64,000 nt of DNA from Erythrocercus mccallii (taxonomy: Eukaryota > Chordata > Aves > Passeriformes > Dicruridae): contig VZRG01002056.1 of assembly GCA_013397435.1 (NCBI GenBank), positions 1 through 64,000 of the forward strand, read 5' to 3'. Below, in pieces: positions 13,124 to 27,200 of the stretch. Both the position numbers and the translations under genes were made by a program. Numbering within the stretch: position 1 is the stretch's first letter; each line of letters starts with the position of its first letter. The notes under the pieces were generated by a model that saw only the letters and a program-made list of their open reading frames with translations, was not told the origin of the DNA and made no database searches.

Positions 13124-13320
13124 TCAAGTGCCCGATGACCCCACCCTGGAGGAGCTGTCCCCTCGTGTCCCCAGAGCCGTGTTTGTGAAGCAGGACAATG
13201 GGGGCAGCGCCTCCGTCATCCCGGTCTCATCCGCCCGAGGGCCGCCAGCGGAGGAAGAGAAAGAAGCAGCTCCAAGTTCTCCTGATTTGAGTACCTGCAG
13301 TGCCACGTACAGCAATTTAG
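13124..13320 (+). CDS. PEAK1: PEAK1 coding exon 2 (residues 1052-1118)
   Basis: This 197-base exon encodes a linker between the large scaffold exon and the region before the pseudokinase. It starts after TTTCAG with T, completing Ser1052, and reads QVPDDPTLEELSPRVPRAVF and onward to CSATYSNLG. The same positions in mammalian PEAK1 carry a poorly conserved acidic linker ending in the same CSATYSNLG, so the two ends are firm even though the middle has diverged. It ends in phase 1 at TTTAG|GTGAGT, a strong donor. Its length is not a multiple of three, so skipping it would shift the frame. No folded domain is visible. Confidence 0.95.
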
Positions 13321-14617
13321 GTGAGTGGACTCCCACAAAAAACCACAGGAATTGGATCAGACTTTGGATACTTTTCCAGGGTGTGAAGAGCCTTTTCTTC
13401 TGAACAGCTCAATACATCTTCATAATGGTAGCTTTTAATGCCTGTTTAATATTGATTTACAGAAAATAAAGACATATAGTCTCATTCAGAGATCATAACC
13501 AAGAAAGTGAAGATTCAACAAACTCAAAGGTTTGTTTTCCTGTAATTTAAAACAGTCTTTTAATTGCCCTTAGTGATAAACATCTCAAATGATTTTTAAA
13601 AGAAACATTGTTTTATCTCTTTGGAGGATTTTTTATCAAAGAGGTTTAAAATACAGAGCAAGATGCCTAATGTTTTTAGAAGGAATAAGTAAAATTCAAT
13701 ACTTTTCTAGCCTTCAGCAAAACATAGGGCTTTTTATTTTAGAACATCAATAACTGATAAAATATTTGTACCCATCTTCTCTTGGCTGAAAATGTTCTTA
13801 CTCTAGTCACAGAATTTACTTTTGCTCCTTCCCAATGAGATATGAACGTCCTGCAGGTACTGCTCAAAGGTTACTGAATTCCTGACTCATTAAAGAAATC
13901 CATGGACACAGGGCTTCTCTGGAAGATAAGGGAGCAAGATAAAGCAGCATCTCCCAATGCACAGTATCAGCATTATCAGCCTAATTTTCTAAAGCATTTT
14001 GATTTGCAGTACTGTGAATTCAGGGATACCTACAGCCAGGTTTTCTAGAACAACGAAACCTCTCATTTATTTACATTCCAGGATATCCGAATACATGTTT
14101 TTTGAACATCCCAATCCTGTAAACACAGCAACTTATTAAGCATTTGGCCAAGAGTAAACTGATTGTGTGGAGATGCCTCACGAGTACAGGGTTTGGCATG
14201 TCCACACAGGTTTCAGGGATCAAGATCTAAACTTCAAACCCTCAGGTGCATACATTCCTTAGACATTCAGTGAAAGTGTTGCATTTTTTTGCTTAAATGT
14301 GAATTAGTGGCAAGCTTATTAGTGCATTAAAATGTTTATCAGGTATTGTTTACAATGCATAAGGAAGAAGAATATTCTGTCCAATTGTGATGCTAACATC
14401 TACCAAGAAACTCTTCCTCTAAGGAGGAAAACTAAAATCTGTATCTTTATGGTGAATAGATCTAATGAATTATTTTCAATTTAGTGAGATATATGTCTGT
14501 ATCTATATTTGCTGTATTTAGAAGACAGGGACATTGCAGACGGAATCCAGGCAGTTAAGGTATAGCTACATCAGAACTACTTGTACCATGTTTATCCCAT
14601 GCAGCAAAATACCATCA

Positions 14618-14745
14618 AACACTGGAACAGCTTGCCCAGAGAAGTTATGGAATCTCTGTCTGTGGAGATATTCACAGCCCAGAGATGATCTGGACAACCT
14701 GCTCCAGCTCCATGCCTGACTGTCTCAAGAGATCCCTTCCATCAG
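14618..14745 (+). mobile_element. CR1 LINE 3'-end fragment, + strand
   Basis: The block reading ACTGGAACAGCTTGCCCAGA, then GGAATCTCTGTCTGTGGAGA, then TGGACAACCTGCTCCAGCTC and AGAGATCCCTTCC follows, in order, the 3' region of avian CR1 retrotransposons as I know the consensus. It is 5'-truncated, as most CR1 copies are, and diverged enough to have lost a clear terminal octamer repeat. The match is from memory of the consensus and was not scored by alignment. Confidence 0.75.
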
Positions 14746-17700
14746 TCCTGGCCTGTATTAGGGCTGGTCCTAAGTTTAAATGTTCCTTTTTAAAACCATA
14801 AAAAAGTCAACCCGTTCAGAATTTATTCAAAATCTTCTCCTCATCGTTGGTTCTCTTTGAGCTTTGCTGTCTCCAGAGTAACCTTTTGGTGTGAAAGAGT
14901 TAAGTCAGCTCTGGGGCTTGTCTGGCTCTGGCTGGGAGAGCTGCCTGTTGGTAGGAGCAGTGCTTCCCTAAATGGCACTGAGCTTCCTGGCTGCCCTTCA
15001 AAGCCTTTCTGCTTTATTCAAGCAACCTCACTTTCTAATTCAGATGGCAGCCGAGAGATTTCTAGGTAGGGACAGAGAATAATTCCTACTTGTTTTCACA
15101 TCTTGCTTCACGTAGGCAGCAAAATCTTATCTTTTGTAGAATTAAAAAATACTGGTATGTGAGACTGGAAGAAAGGAGAATAGAAATTACATCACATTTG
15201 ACTCTTGCCTCAGCTGCAATTAGCTATGTGCTACAGTTTGTCGTTTGTAAAATGCATCATGTGAACATCTCAATTTGCAGCATAATGCATGATGTTCACT
15301 TTTCAAACTAATCTGATACATATTCTGTGGTTTTTATTAAAAAGCAGATGATACGTCTCTACTTCAATAAATGTCTAATCTTCAGTTCTGACATGTCACA
15401 TGAAATGTCACGAACAGAAATAATTGCAAGCCTTGGTCAATTTTCATCTGTAGTCAGGTAATAGTTTATATCAAGTACTGCCCTCGAATATGTTGGGTTT
15501 GGCCTTCCAAGAGACAAGCCTTACAAATCAGGATTCTCCTCCAGGAATCAGGTACAGCATAAAAGTGTTGGAGCTTTTATGAGATCCCACTATGGTAATA
15601 GGATGTGAGGTGTGTTCCTGGCTGTAGAAATACGAGGAAACTTGAGAAGGAGGAGAGAGGTTCTTGACTGCCATGGTCACAGTCAGGTCCTGGTGACCAC
15701 AGTTTAAGAAGAATGTTTTAAAAATTGCACAGCTCTAAAGAAAAGCTTTGCAAGTGCCTGCTATTGTGGCAAGCACTTCATAGGGACTAATTCAGAATCT
15801 AAATCCATTCAGCTTATCAAAGTAAGAGTCTGGCTTGATCATGGTGTGGGTCCTCATGTGGTGAGCAGAACTGTGATGAGGGAGACCTCTGGTATCAACT
15901 GTTTAACAAAATCCAGAGGCTGCCACTTGAATCAAGATGAAGAAACAAATGTTCAAATGTGTAAGGGAGGGCCTGGATGTTTCTTTTGTAAGGGGTTCTT
16001 TTATTGTTACAGAAGTTAATTCAGGTAAGCCCTGTAACTGATGATAAGGAAGACAAAGCCTTTCCTTTACAAATCTTTAAATTGCTCTCTCTTTGTCTGA
16101 ATTTGTTGGGGAAATTGACTTGATTGAATTTGCTTGGCTGTAAGTAGATTAAGGTATTCTCAATATACTCAGGATAGTATTTCTGCCATTGAAAAAAGAG
16201 GAGGTTATTTCATTATCAGCTGTTTCTCTCTTTACACTTAAAAAAATGGGGAAAAAAAGAAGGCTGAGTTTCTAGGCTTTGTGATTGCTGAAATTGGGAA
16301 AAAAATCCCAATCACAGCATCTGCCATGGGGCATTGCCTCAGTCAGTTAGTCAAACCAGGGCAGAAAACAGTGCTTTAGTCAGGCTGTATATAAGGTAAT
16401 GAGATCATTGTTGATGAAAACTGACAGTTCAGTGACAGACAGTGATTATAGCATCAGTCTGTTGCATTTTGTATAATACATAATTAGCACAGGTAATGTC
16501 TAACATGGTGTAATGGAGGGTGGGCAGCAAGACCTGACAAGTCACCAAGCAAACAAAGTGAGGCTTCTCTTACCTGCACCTCACAAGAGACCTGTGCCCA
16601 GTCTCAAATTATTGCTGAGGCACTGGAAGTGCATCACCAGTGTTACTTAACAAATGTAAGATTTCCTTTCTCTAACATATATCATCATTCTGGTAAGATT
16701 TTTTCCTATTAAATTAAAATAAATGTGTAAACAATGCAGGATTTAATGCAAATCTGTGTACAGGACAGTTTTATAGAATAGTGATATACATGGACAGCAT
16801 TTATTGGAATTGGGGCTGTGAAGCATGCTGGTAGCTTTTGCAGTGGTTGGGCAAAAGTGGCATTTGTGGGTTTTTTTCATGGTTTGGTTATTTTTATCAG
16901 TCAGGATAAATGTTTATTAAGGAGTGATGTCAGATTTGATCGTTTCAGCAGTTAACATAAATAGGCTGCAATGAAAAGTCTGATGATAAGTCAGTTACCC
17001 AGAAAAATTAAATTTAAATGCCTTTCTCAGAGGTCTTTCAGGGTTTCAGAACTCTGCATGGTGTCTGAAGACTTAAGCATTAATATTTAAATAGTGTATT
17101 GAGATTCTATAATGGAAGATCAGATTCTGTAGAATTATTTGAAGCTCTGTAGAAATCTGCTGTTTGTAAAGAGTTAAATTGTTTTCTGTCATTGAGCAGT
17201 CTGGAATCCACTTCAAAGCTCTCTCAAAGTGGTAGCCTAATATTGTCCCTGTACTTCCTTTTCATTTTGCCTCCCATGAGTGTGGCTCAGGGTGAACTTG
17301 CAATGTTGGAGAGTCTGTGCAGTAGGTAAGGAAATGATAAGTTTAAACATGCAAGGGGAGAAGGAAAGGATAGGCAAGAAAAAGAAATTAATGCTCTGCT
17401 AGTATTTCTGTGCAAAAAGACATTCTTGTGCCTTTGATAGGGAGAACATTTAAGACAACCTTTTCCTTGCTAGGCAATGGATTTATAAAAATTGGGCTGT
17501 GTAGTTTCCTGCCACACTTGGGGAAAGCTGAGCTGGAAAGACTGGCCCAATGGCCATGAAAGAAATGTACAGTGTTAGAACTCAGCATAGAAACAGTGCA
17601 GACATGAAACTTTTCAACTGGATAATACAGACGGTTAGATTTCAATAGGGAAAACTTGTTCTTGTGGGAAGAAACTACACTGTAACATAGCATATTATAC

Positions 17701-18005
17701 AAACTCATTTTTTCTCAATTGAGAGCACTTGAAACAGTAACTACAGAATGACTTGTACATTCAGTTCTCTGGAACCTGCCACCCCCTCCAGACATCTGAA
17801 AAAACAACTTCTGGTTATGAAAACCTTCTCCAATTCTGTTTGGATGTCACAGTGCCAGTAGCTATGCAAAAGCAACACTGGTTGCAGCCTCAACACTCTC
17901 CTCTTTGTGAATGGCTTTTGGAGGATGGAGTCATTAAAGCAGGCAGAAAATAAGAGAATCGAGCAGTAAGACTGTTACAAATCTTACCTTTCCTGGAGAG
18001 GGCTT

Positions 18006-18022
18006 CTGCTGCTGCTGCTGCT
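18006..18022 (+). repeat. Short CTG/GCT trinucleotide run
   Basis: Five to six uninterrupted CTG units lie within the PEAK1 intron, a simple-sequence tract too short to be noteworthy on its own. Confidence 0.8.
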
Positions 18023-19090
18023 GGGGATGTGCATTTTGCTCTAATCTGTTTCCTTGTTTCCCTCTAGCACCTGTGCACCCCCGGGTTAGCAAGTCCCACA
18101 AGCAAGGCACGTTAGCAAACTGCCTGCTGAATAGTGTCTCTTATCAAACTCCAGCTGTCTCAGCAGAGTGGGGAAGAGGCTGAAGAGGAGAATATAGGCA
18201 AGTGATCTTTAGCACAGTGTTGCTGGGGAGAAGTACATAGGTCACAGATTTTGTAAGAGTGAGCAGTTGTGGAAGAGGACATGAGTATTGCATGAGTAAG
18301 AGAACTGGATACCAAGTAGAAATGAACTTTTCTCAGGATTAAGCAAAAGGCATCTGGATGTGTGTCTGGCAGGCAGACATCAGTTCTGGCTTTGACTTGG
18401 AATCATACCACACTTCACCTCTGCAAAGGGAACTTCGTGACAGAGTTCCTGTAGTGTCCAGCATGCACCAGAATTCGATGCTGCAGCACAGCAAACACTC
18501 GCTGCGATACAAAGGAGCAGTAGGGTCCCCCGAGCCCCCCAAGAGTTACATTTTTTTTCAGCAACCTTTACTATGATTTGCAGTCTTCCCTGAATATCAG
18601 GTATGTACAAAACTGATAGAATTTCCTGTTCAAAACTTGGCTTTTAAACATTGGAATAGCCAGGCTTATCATTAAATCCATGAGGCTCTTCTGAGAGTTT
18701 CTGGAGCTTAAACAAAAGATAGGGATAGAAGTTTCTTTTGAGATGTTGTCTCCATGGAATGACTGAAAAGAGAACAGTTGTTAAGAAAGCAGAGTGCAAG
18801 GCTGTTTTGTTTCTGGATGTATATAAAAATACAATCCTCTCTGATCTTCTGAAATTAGGAGGTGTATTTCAGCATTCTAACCCAGCATTGCAGGGTTTCC
18901 TACCTCCTGGCCATGTGGATTTCAGGTTCTGTAGTGTTCATAAAACATGCAAAGGAAGCTAATATTACTTTCTTTTTGCAAACTGTAAAGTCTGTAATTA
19001 TTAATTATGGATTGAAGTGATGTCATTCAGATCTGAATCTTAGATCCCCCTAGTCTGATTCAGCATTACAGATCAGTCCTCTCTTAACAA

Positions 19091-19172
19091 GGATTTGGTG
19101 GGTTTGGCAGTGTTAGGTTAAGTTGGACTCGGATCTTAAAGGTCTTTTCATCCTAAATGATTTTATGATTCA
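19091..19172 (+). mobile_element. CR1 LINE 3'-terminal fragment, + strand
   Basis: The order GGTTTGGCAGTGTTAGGTTA, GTTGGACTCGGATCTTAAAG, GTCTTTTCATCCTAAATGAT and TTTATGATT matches the extreme 3' end of CR1, including the start of the ATTCTATG-type octamer tail. The element is heavily 5'-truncated. This is one of the best organism clues in the window, since this tail is characteristic of sauropsid CR1. Confidence 0.85.
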
Positions 19173-20485
19173 GCACGTTATAAATAGTCACATAGTTATA
19201 ATGTCTGTTCCCTTACTAGAAAAGATGCTCAGCTGCAATCATGCAGAGCATCCATTTCAGGTCTGCTGTTTTCAACTGTCAGAGTTGGCTTTCTACCTTA
19301 CCATGATAGTCAGTGAACCTCCCCAGAGAACTAGAAAGCTTATAACATAATTTCTCTGAAAATAGCAGTTGATTGGAAAGATCTCATTTTGATATGAGTA
19401 ACAACACTTTAATTGTCCCAGAGCAGTGAGTTGGTCATTTGTATTGTGTGTTTATTAGTTTTTATTCTCAATTATATTATTGCCATTTATTTATTCTGCA
19501 CTTCCAATGACTCTGGCACTTATGAAACATAATTGCCCTTGATAAAAGCCATCCAAAACACATGACAGGAAGTTTATCTTCCCTGGATTCACACAAATTT
19601 TAGTCTGAAACTAGAAATTCCAAGCTTGTGTGTACGTAACTTGCCATTTGGAATCCCTTGTGTGAAGCCAGATCTGGTTATATCTGAATGTAACATGGCC
19701 AACAAAGGTACCCATGGCAAGTAAGGAATGGAAATGCATTAGAGAAGTTACAGTCAGGGGGAGGGCATGAGATAATTGCAGGGTAGAAACTATTTCTGTC
19801 AAAATATGATCCTACTCTTGATGGCAACACACTTGTCAACTTGAGTGAAAGTTGGTTTAACTTCCTTGATTTCACTGTGTGAATCTGCTGGGGCAATCCT
19901 GACAGCCTGATGTGACCACCAAAGTATTTGAGTTATTTGTGTCAGGCAGTTTCTGGGTTAAATTCCAAAATAGTATTTTCAGCCTGTCTAATGCATTTCC
20001 CAATTGTTTTACGGACTGTTATCCACCCTTAGTTTTAACACATTTGAATAGAAAGTAAGGAATAATATTACAGTCAGCTGACTGTAGAAGAAATTATAGG
20101 ACACGGGGTGTAATTGCTGAAAGTGGACTTGGCCAAAGTGTCAAATTGAGATTTGGTTTTTGCTTGCAGTTCTTGTCATTGATCTGCTGAATGTAAAATG
20201 GCAGCACTGCTAGCACTGAAGCTGATTTCAATATATATGACAAGGTCAAATCAAGACTGGCTTGATGTAATTAGATATAGATGATGATTATTTGGTCATT
20301 TACTTTCTAATTACTTTCTAATTAGTTCATCTTTTCATATATGTATCTAGGGGTTTTGAAATGTTGGGGGGGCAGGTCCTAGTCATGGGTTTGGGGTCTT
20401 TTTGCCTTAAACTTCTTTGCAGAGTACAAACAGAAGCAGCACATATAAATACTTTATCTTCTCTTACTATTATCTTGTTCCACAG

Positions 20486-21234
20486 GGCAGTCCAGAGCAG
20501 CCATGATCCCTCCAAAACAGCCGAGGCAACCCAAGGGAGCTTTGGATGATGCCATTGCCTTTGGAGGACTGGCAGACCAGGAGACAGTGAACAACTTGCA
20601 GCCAACACCACCTCCACTGCCAAAGAAAACAATTTTGAGAGCTAACACAGAGCCAACTCCCCGAGATCTCCAGAAGCAGGCTCTGGAGAACAACCTGTGC
20701 ATCATGGCCAATCCCACCTATGACATTGACACCAACTGGGAAGCAAGCAGCGCCTGCTCCTCAGTCAGCCTGGAACTCAAGGTCCTGGACAACGAGTCAG
20801 GAGATTCCTTGGACAGGCCGACAGAGAAACTGAGGACAACCACCTCAGCAACTAACAGTGTTTCCAGCCTAACCACTATCAGTATTAAGGACCGGTGCTC
20901 CAACAGCATGGAGTCCCTGACAGGGAGGCGCCTCTCACAGGCCAAGCAGGGCCGAGGCGTGCAGAAGCCGCAGAGACAAGCACTTTATCGAGGCATTGAA
21001 AACAGAGAGGAGGTGGTGGGGAAGATCCGGAGCCTGCACGCTGATTCGCTGAAGAAGCTGGCGCTGAAATGTGAAGACTTGTTCATGGCGGGGCAGAAGG
21101 ACCAGCTGCGCTTCGGGGTGGACAGCTGGTCGGATTTCCGGCTCACCAGCGACAAGCCGTGCTGCGAGGCGGGCGATGCCGTTTACTACCCCGCGTCGTA
21201 CGCTAAAGATCCCCTCAACAATTACGCGGTCAAG
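20486..21234 (+). CDS. PEAK1: PEAK1 coding exon 3: Crk/Shc docking sites, SHED helix and pseudokinase N-lobe (residues 1119-1367)
   Basis: The exon starts after CCACAG with GG, completing Gly1118, then reads QSRAAMIPPKQPRQPKGA as in mammalian PEAK1. It carries a PPPLPKK motif at about 1159-1165 of the kind bound by Crk SH3 domains, and NPTY ending at Tyr1196, the Shc1 PTB-binding site corresponding to human Y1188. From about 1282 (QALYRGIENREEVVGKIRSL) the sequence enters the N-terminal helix of the split helical dimerisation (SHED) domain, which lets PEAK1 pair with itself or with PRAG1. The pseudokinase N-lobe follows (FGVDSWSDFRLTS and onward), and the exon ends in NYAVK, where Lys1367 sits in the beta-3 lysine position. 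The donor AAG|GTAAGA is in phase 0. Confidence 0.97.
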
Positions 21235-24200
21235 GTAAGAGGGGCTTGAGAAATGCTAACCCAAGGAATCGGTGGCAAAATGTGACAACAGCCATACTCG
21301 GTACCACATCCAGTAGTGGTAGGGCCTACTGCTGGCAGATGGGTGAGAAGTAAGATTCCCAAGATACAGGCTCTTCCTTCTGTCCAGACCCATCTGTGGC
21401 ATTGGTACCTGCTGTTTAATTGCATGTGTTTTTATTGCAGCTCCAAAATGACTGAAAGAGAAATCAACACATCTTAGTTCTTACTATGGTCATAGCTTAA
21501 TGACATTTCAAAGGGAAAGCTGTATTACTTTAACGTGTGTCGGCAGTTTTTTGGAAACTCACAATGACAAAATCCTTTGATTCACCTGCATGCAGTGGAA
21601 ATTAAATCATGACTCCTAGTTAGGGAAGTTTTCCTAAAAAAATTGAAAAGTTCTCCATTTTCAGAGCTATGTAATTTTAAATTGTAAATTCTAGGGTAAC
21701 AGACGGTTCTGTTCCCATACAAGGTCTTAGATTTTTACCAGTGCTCATTACCAGCCTTTCAAAAGCTCTGCCTAGCTATCAGTGTTTGCCTTATAAGTTC
21801 TTCAACTAACTCATTTAAAGAAATAAGATTTACTAGATTTACTGCTAATATATGAGTGCCTAGGTGGCAGCTATCTCACCAGAAATTGTTACTTCATGGA
21901 TTTTTATATAGGTAGTTCTTTCTGAGTGCTGTATCTCTGCATTTCTCAATGCTTATCTGGTAGGAAGATAGTGAGAAGGACAGCTGAAACTCCTAGCACT
22001 GTCAGGCTTCCTGTGTGACCTTGAGTAAATTACTGAACTTCTGACTCCTCCTTGTTGAAACTGAGATAAAACATTTATTGCTTGACAAAGATGTGTGAGG
22101 CCTAAGCTGTTATTCCTTATATTTGACATTCTCACAAGGGTGGTGCTTTACGGGAACAAAATGCTGTTACCACTCCTGCATGACGGTTTACAAGTAAGAG
22201 ATAAAAAGCTGAAAGGTATGATTGGTGCAGCTAATACCTGAAAAGGTATCTTTTTAATGCAAATATCTGGTCTAACCATTTATATTGCATTAAGAACTTA
22301 TTACTGGAAAAAATGAAATATAGATGTCTTGGAGCTGCCATGTCCAGTGGTACTGAGCGGCCAAGGAAGAACCAGACCATGAGCGTATCTGGCAATCATC
22401 TGGCATTGCACATTGCTGGCTTGGAGGGTTTTGTTTTAATAAAATGATGGAAAAGGATTTGCTTCTAGGGCCCAAAGTGGTATTTTTCTATTTAGGCAGG
22501 TTTGAGTTACCACTAATGTGTTATCTCCTTGCACATCATGGATGTGCCTTTAAAGTATTCCCTGACAGGCAAGACCTGTGTCATTGTTCTGTTCTCTCCT
22601 GTCCTCCAAAATACATTTCCCTTGTAGAAAGCCAGAGAGAAGAAAGAACAGCAGTGCAACATGGTCAAATTGGTGCTAAATTTTCTTTTTCAAAATTCAG
22701 GTGACTTAAAAATAGTTCTCCGACTAACAAGGTTTATTGCATTGTAATAGATGTGAGTGAAGTATCCACAAAATCTCCTTGAGCTGGAGGTCACCAGGAA
22801 CTGTTATGCTGCTAGGATGAGAGGAAAAGTTCCTCTTGAAAATATCTCCCCTGGCACTTAATATGATAGAGGAAGGTGTTAGCCCCAAGTTGATCTTTGA
22901 CTTACAAGCCATAGGTCTAGGATCAGATTTGTCCAAAAGCTCATAACCACAGATTGCTGTTTCATTACACAGAGATTTGGGGAATTTAGCTTTAACAAAT
23001 ACGCTAGGTTTTACTACCAGGGGTGTTTTTTGTGTGAGCCAAATTACATAGTAATCTAACTTCAACAAATAACCTATGTCTTCCTGCCACTTTAAATCCC
23101 TCATCCCCAAAACAGGGTGGAAAAAGCAGAGATGAAAATTACTGGTGTGCCAATTGAATCCAAAACAGTCATCCTGTTATTTTGGATCAAGTGTTAGAAA
23201 TGCACTTTGAAAGCATATCTGGAACCGCGTCTCTGGACGGTGTAAATTAATGTAGCTCTTTTGAGTTTTGCAGAACTACCCAAGCAACACTGGCTAACAA
23301 TTCAGACAGTTCTTAAGTTTTATGATTTTAATATTAGAACTGAGAAACAATGTCATTGTGAGATTTTTTAAATTACTATTCTCTTTGTAGAAAATTAGAG
23401 ATTCACCCTCAAACAGTGCTAATAATCTTGATACATAAAATTGGCATTTTCATATTCTATCTCCAAAAATAGAATTACAAAAGCATTGTTAAAAATTCAG
23501 CTTTGACCATTTAACTACTGCTGAATTAAATTTAGAACAATGAATGATTTGTAGAGGTGAGTGTACCAGTGCACCTCTACATTCTGGTGGTTTCACCAGT
23601 AAAAGATGCTCTGATAAATTTGGTGGAGAACGAGCACAACTTGTTCTGTTGGGGTGGATATAAGAGGAAACATTCATAGGAGTGTGTTGTTTCACAGCAC
23701 TTTATTATGCTTTTTACTTCAACTCTCACCTAATCTGCTAGTAAACACCCAGTGCAAAAATAGCTGCAGGAAACCATGTGGAAATTATTTTGACTGAAAC
23801 ATTAGAAATAAAACCAGTACATAAGTCGTGATCACAGAAGTACTTTTCCAAATGGAAAAATGTAAGTTCCCTTCCAAGAAAGGTTTCCATAAAATTGCAG
23901 ATCCTGAGTTGTTTTTCTTTCACCTAAGTGCAGTACCACCTTCTAAGCAGTTGGTAGATCTGGGGCAATATGGATAAACATTCCCCTGAAACCACAGTTT
24001 TATCAGTAATTCTAAATATGTGGTGAAAAGGTTACACCAAAGTAAAAGCAGCCCAGAGCACCAGCTCTTTGGACACAGCAGATTGGATGAGTTCTGTTCT
24101 TAGTGTCCTGACACAAATTGGATAAGGCACTCATGTGGCAGGGACATCTTTTATTAAAAAATAAGTGAATAAATTAGATTACTCAGAAGGAATAACAGAC

Positions 24201-27200
24201 AATATAACTACTGTGACATAAACTACTGACATAAACTACTTCCACTTTCAGTATTAAACTCTCAAAGCAGACACTGTGCAGTGTCACAGGCTGACTCACA
24301 GAAGCTGTGATTCAGAGTCCACACAGAAAAACAGCCATAAAACCCAGCTGGCTCTGGCCACAGGCACGTGTGGCAATGCTGGTCAGGAATTGCAAAAGGT
24401 GCAAACAGCTCAGAAGGAGCAGTTCGAATTTATTGCTTTGATTGCTGCAGGGCAGCAGAAGTTCTCCTAGCAGTAAAACCTTAGGATTCCTGGTAAGGTT
24501 CGTGTCCCAGATAGAAAACAGGAATGCGGAAGAAAGCAGCAATGGACTGAACTTGGCTGGCAGTTTTGTATTGAAGCTGAAAATTATTTTCTAGTCATGT
24601 TTAGTTTGTCACAGTGTGCTAAGGTGGTTTTATTTGGTAATTCAGTTTCCTAGTGGAGCTTCCTGTAAGAAGCACTGTAAAAGGTTGTCCCAGAACTTCG
24701 TGCTTCAGATCAAAACAAAGCAATGTACATTCAACTTCCAGCCCATTCCCAGTTCAATCACAGCAGAATAGAATTCTGTGTTTTGGCACATCGTTAAAAA
24801 GTCAGAGCTCTATTCCAAGGCCAGATCAAGAAAATGAGGTCAATCAGAGATCAAACTGGCCTCCTTGGAAAACAAGGTTGTGCCAAGAACAAGCTATCAA
24901 TTTGGGATTAGCAAGCTTTCATGCTACACAGAATTTCATTTGCAGTTGTCCCTCTGTGCAATACAATAAAGTGGCACAGATGGTACAGTCTTTGTGATCT
25001 TCTGTGTTTCTCATTTTCAGCGCTTGTAAATTCATTTCCCACAATATTCATCGTGCTTTAAGTTCACTGATGCTGTGTAAAATGCATAGGACAGAGTGGA
25101 AATGAGTTTCCCTGCTGGGAAAGCTGATGGCACAGTAGGCTACAGGACTCATAAAGGAAAAAGAAAAGCTAATGCACAACATTTTGTAGAAGTTCTGAAA
25201 CATTCAAATCCTGCTTCTTGGGCTGGGAGCATTGAGGAAAATTGAAATGGCAGGATATGAAGAAACCTGTCCTGTCCCTATAAACATGACATTCAGTTCA
25301 TGTGGATGGATTAAAGAAAAGATACATGATGACAGGGCATTCCAGTGAAAAGGAAGATGGATAATTACATTCCGTCCTGCTTGTACTCTCCTTTTTTCTC
25401 ACTGCTTTCTTGCATCATATGGAAGCACCAACATTGCTTCATCTTTTGAACAACCAGCTCTTTATCAGATCATGAAATAAGGCTGGCCAAGCCCTTATCA
25501 ACACCTTCCTTTCAGCTGTTATCACATACCATATCTGCATAGCTAGGCTGGATGTATTTCATAAAAGCAAATGGTAAATGACTGATTGATCCTACTTTCT
25601 GTGTTACTGTTTTAGTCAAAGTATTTTTACCCCTTTCTTCCCGTGCCAAAAAATAGGTATTCAGCATACTGTATATGTAAAAGGCAACAGGATTTCCATC
25701 TTTTTGAGTAGATAACTGGAACAGACAAAAGCTTTAAAAATGCAAAGGAAACTAGACTAGCATTTTTCCCCAGTTTTGACACAGAATTAACCACCACAAG
25801 CAGAAAAGCAGCTCTGTGTGCACTCCTTTAGCAATTCATCACCAACAGTTGAAAATACTTACTAGGGAGGCCAATAAATTTCACAATTTGTTCCCTAAAT
25901 TTTTTCAAATGTAAATACTGACTTTAGTCACATAACTTAGACTTCAACTCAAACCATTTTGAAAGTTTTAAATCTTCATTTGATGGTCATTCAGATGGTA
26001 GTTTTAGGTGATAGTGGAGTTATTCCAGTACAAAATGCTTGGGTGAGAATAATTACCCATTGGTGGTATTAAACACCAGTATTCACTACTCAATTGCAAA
26101 ATAGTAATATAAAATGGACTTCTGAACAGAACCTGCAATTCTGTAAAAGAATCTGAACAGTGCAATGTAAAACGCCCAGACTTACCTGAACAGTAGCCAG
26201 ACACACTTACAGGAACCTCAGGTTACTGCAGGTCTGTCTTCTAGAAACTGCTTGATGAATTCAGACAGGTGTCTGATTTGTTATCACACTCTGAGTTTGG
26301 GAGCTGCCTCCAGACAGCCCAGCTTTCCCTTCCTCCTGACAATTGCAGAGTGCCCAGTGTACAAATTTTAGTGTTTGTGTAGTCAGCAATTTAAGCAGCC
26401 TGTAATAACCCAGCTGCCTCTTCCACTTCTCACTTCATGGTGTTTGTAAACAAAAAGCAAGAAGCAGAAAATACATCTGGAATCAGATCTCAGCTCTCTT
26501 GTCTTTGTAGATACTGAATGCAGGTTCATGTACCCACCTACTTCTCTGTATTAAACAAAAGAACTGCAAGTGTCCAAAAGCCATTTGTGGCCAATACTCT
26601 ATTGGCCATTTGTGGGATTAGAGATTTTTTCCCTGTATTGGTTAGATTCCTTAACAGCATAATAAGGAGGGAAAATCTCTTTTAATGAATGCAGTTATTT
26701 TAGTATTGGTTTTAATCATGATACTATTTAGTATTTAATGTCTGCCTTGTTGATAATTTAAATTCTGTTTTATTGCTATAGAGAGGAATCTGAAACAAGA
26801 CCTCATATTTAAGAACTGATTCAGGGGAACGTTTGGCTCTGCTGTGGCTTCACACTTGAGAGTGGACACTGCTCTGAATGTTTTCTAGAACACATGGAGT
26901 TAGTAATGTAACTTATTCTTCCTGGGAAGTGTTCCGAGGATCCCTGTAAACAAAGCTCTGTTCTGCTGAATGCTGGAGAGGTCTCAGCTGGAACGCTGAA
27001 TTCTTTTTAGGGTACACGCTTCAGAAAGATGTAAAACATGGGGAGAATTCAGAAAGGAGCAACACAAATCAGAGGATCAGGAATAAAGATAGGAGAAGTA
27101 AGGGCTGGGTATTTTAAAAAATAAAGATGGGAGAAGCTACATTTTCCCTAGTTGTAAAGGTATGTTCAAGGATGGGAATCCAGAATCAAATTTTAGCCAA

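Larger units (their letters stand above)
13321..20485 (+). other. PEAK1: PEAK1 intron after coding exon 2
   Basis: This 7.2 kb AT-rich GT-AG intron holds two recognisable CR1 remnants (about 14.6 and 19.1 kb) and a short CTG run at about 18.0 kb. No further exon was recognised. The acceptor is TTGTTCCACAG at 20475-20485. Confidence 0.85.

Noticed and set aside
15252..15299. GTGAACATC and GATGTTCAC inverted repeat beside ATGCAT words
   Set aside because: Nine-base arms with a 21-base loop are expected by chance in a window of this size, and there is no supporting context.
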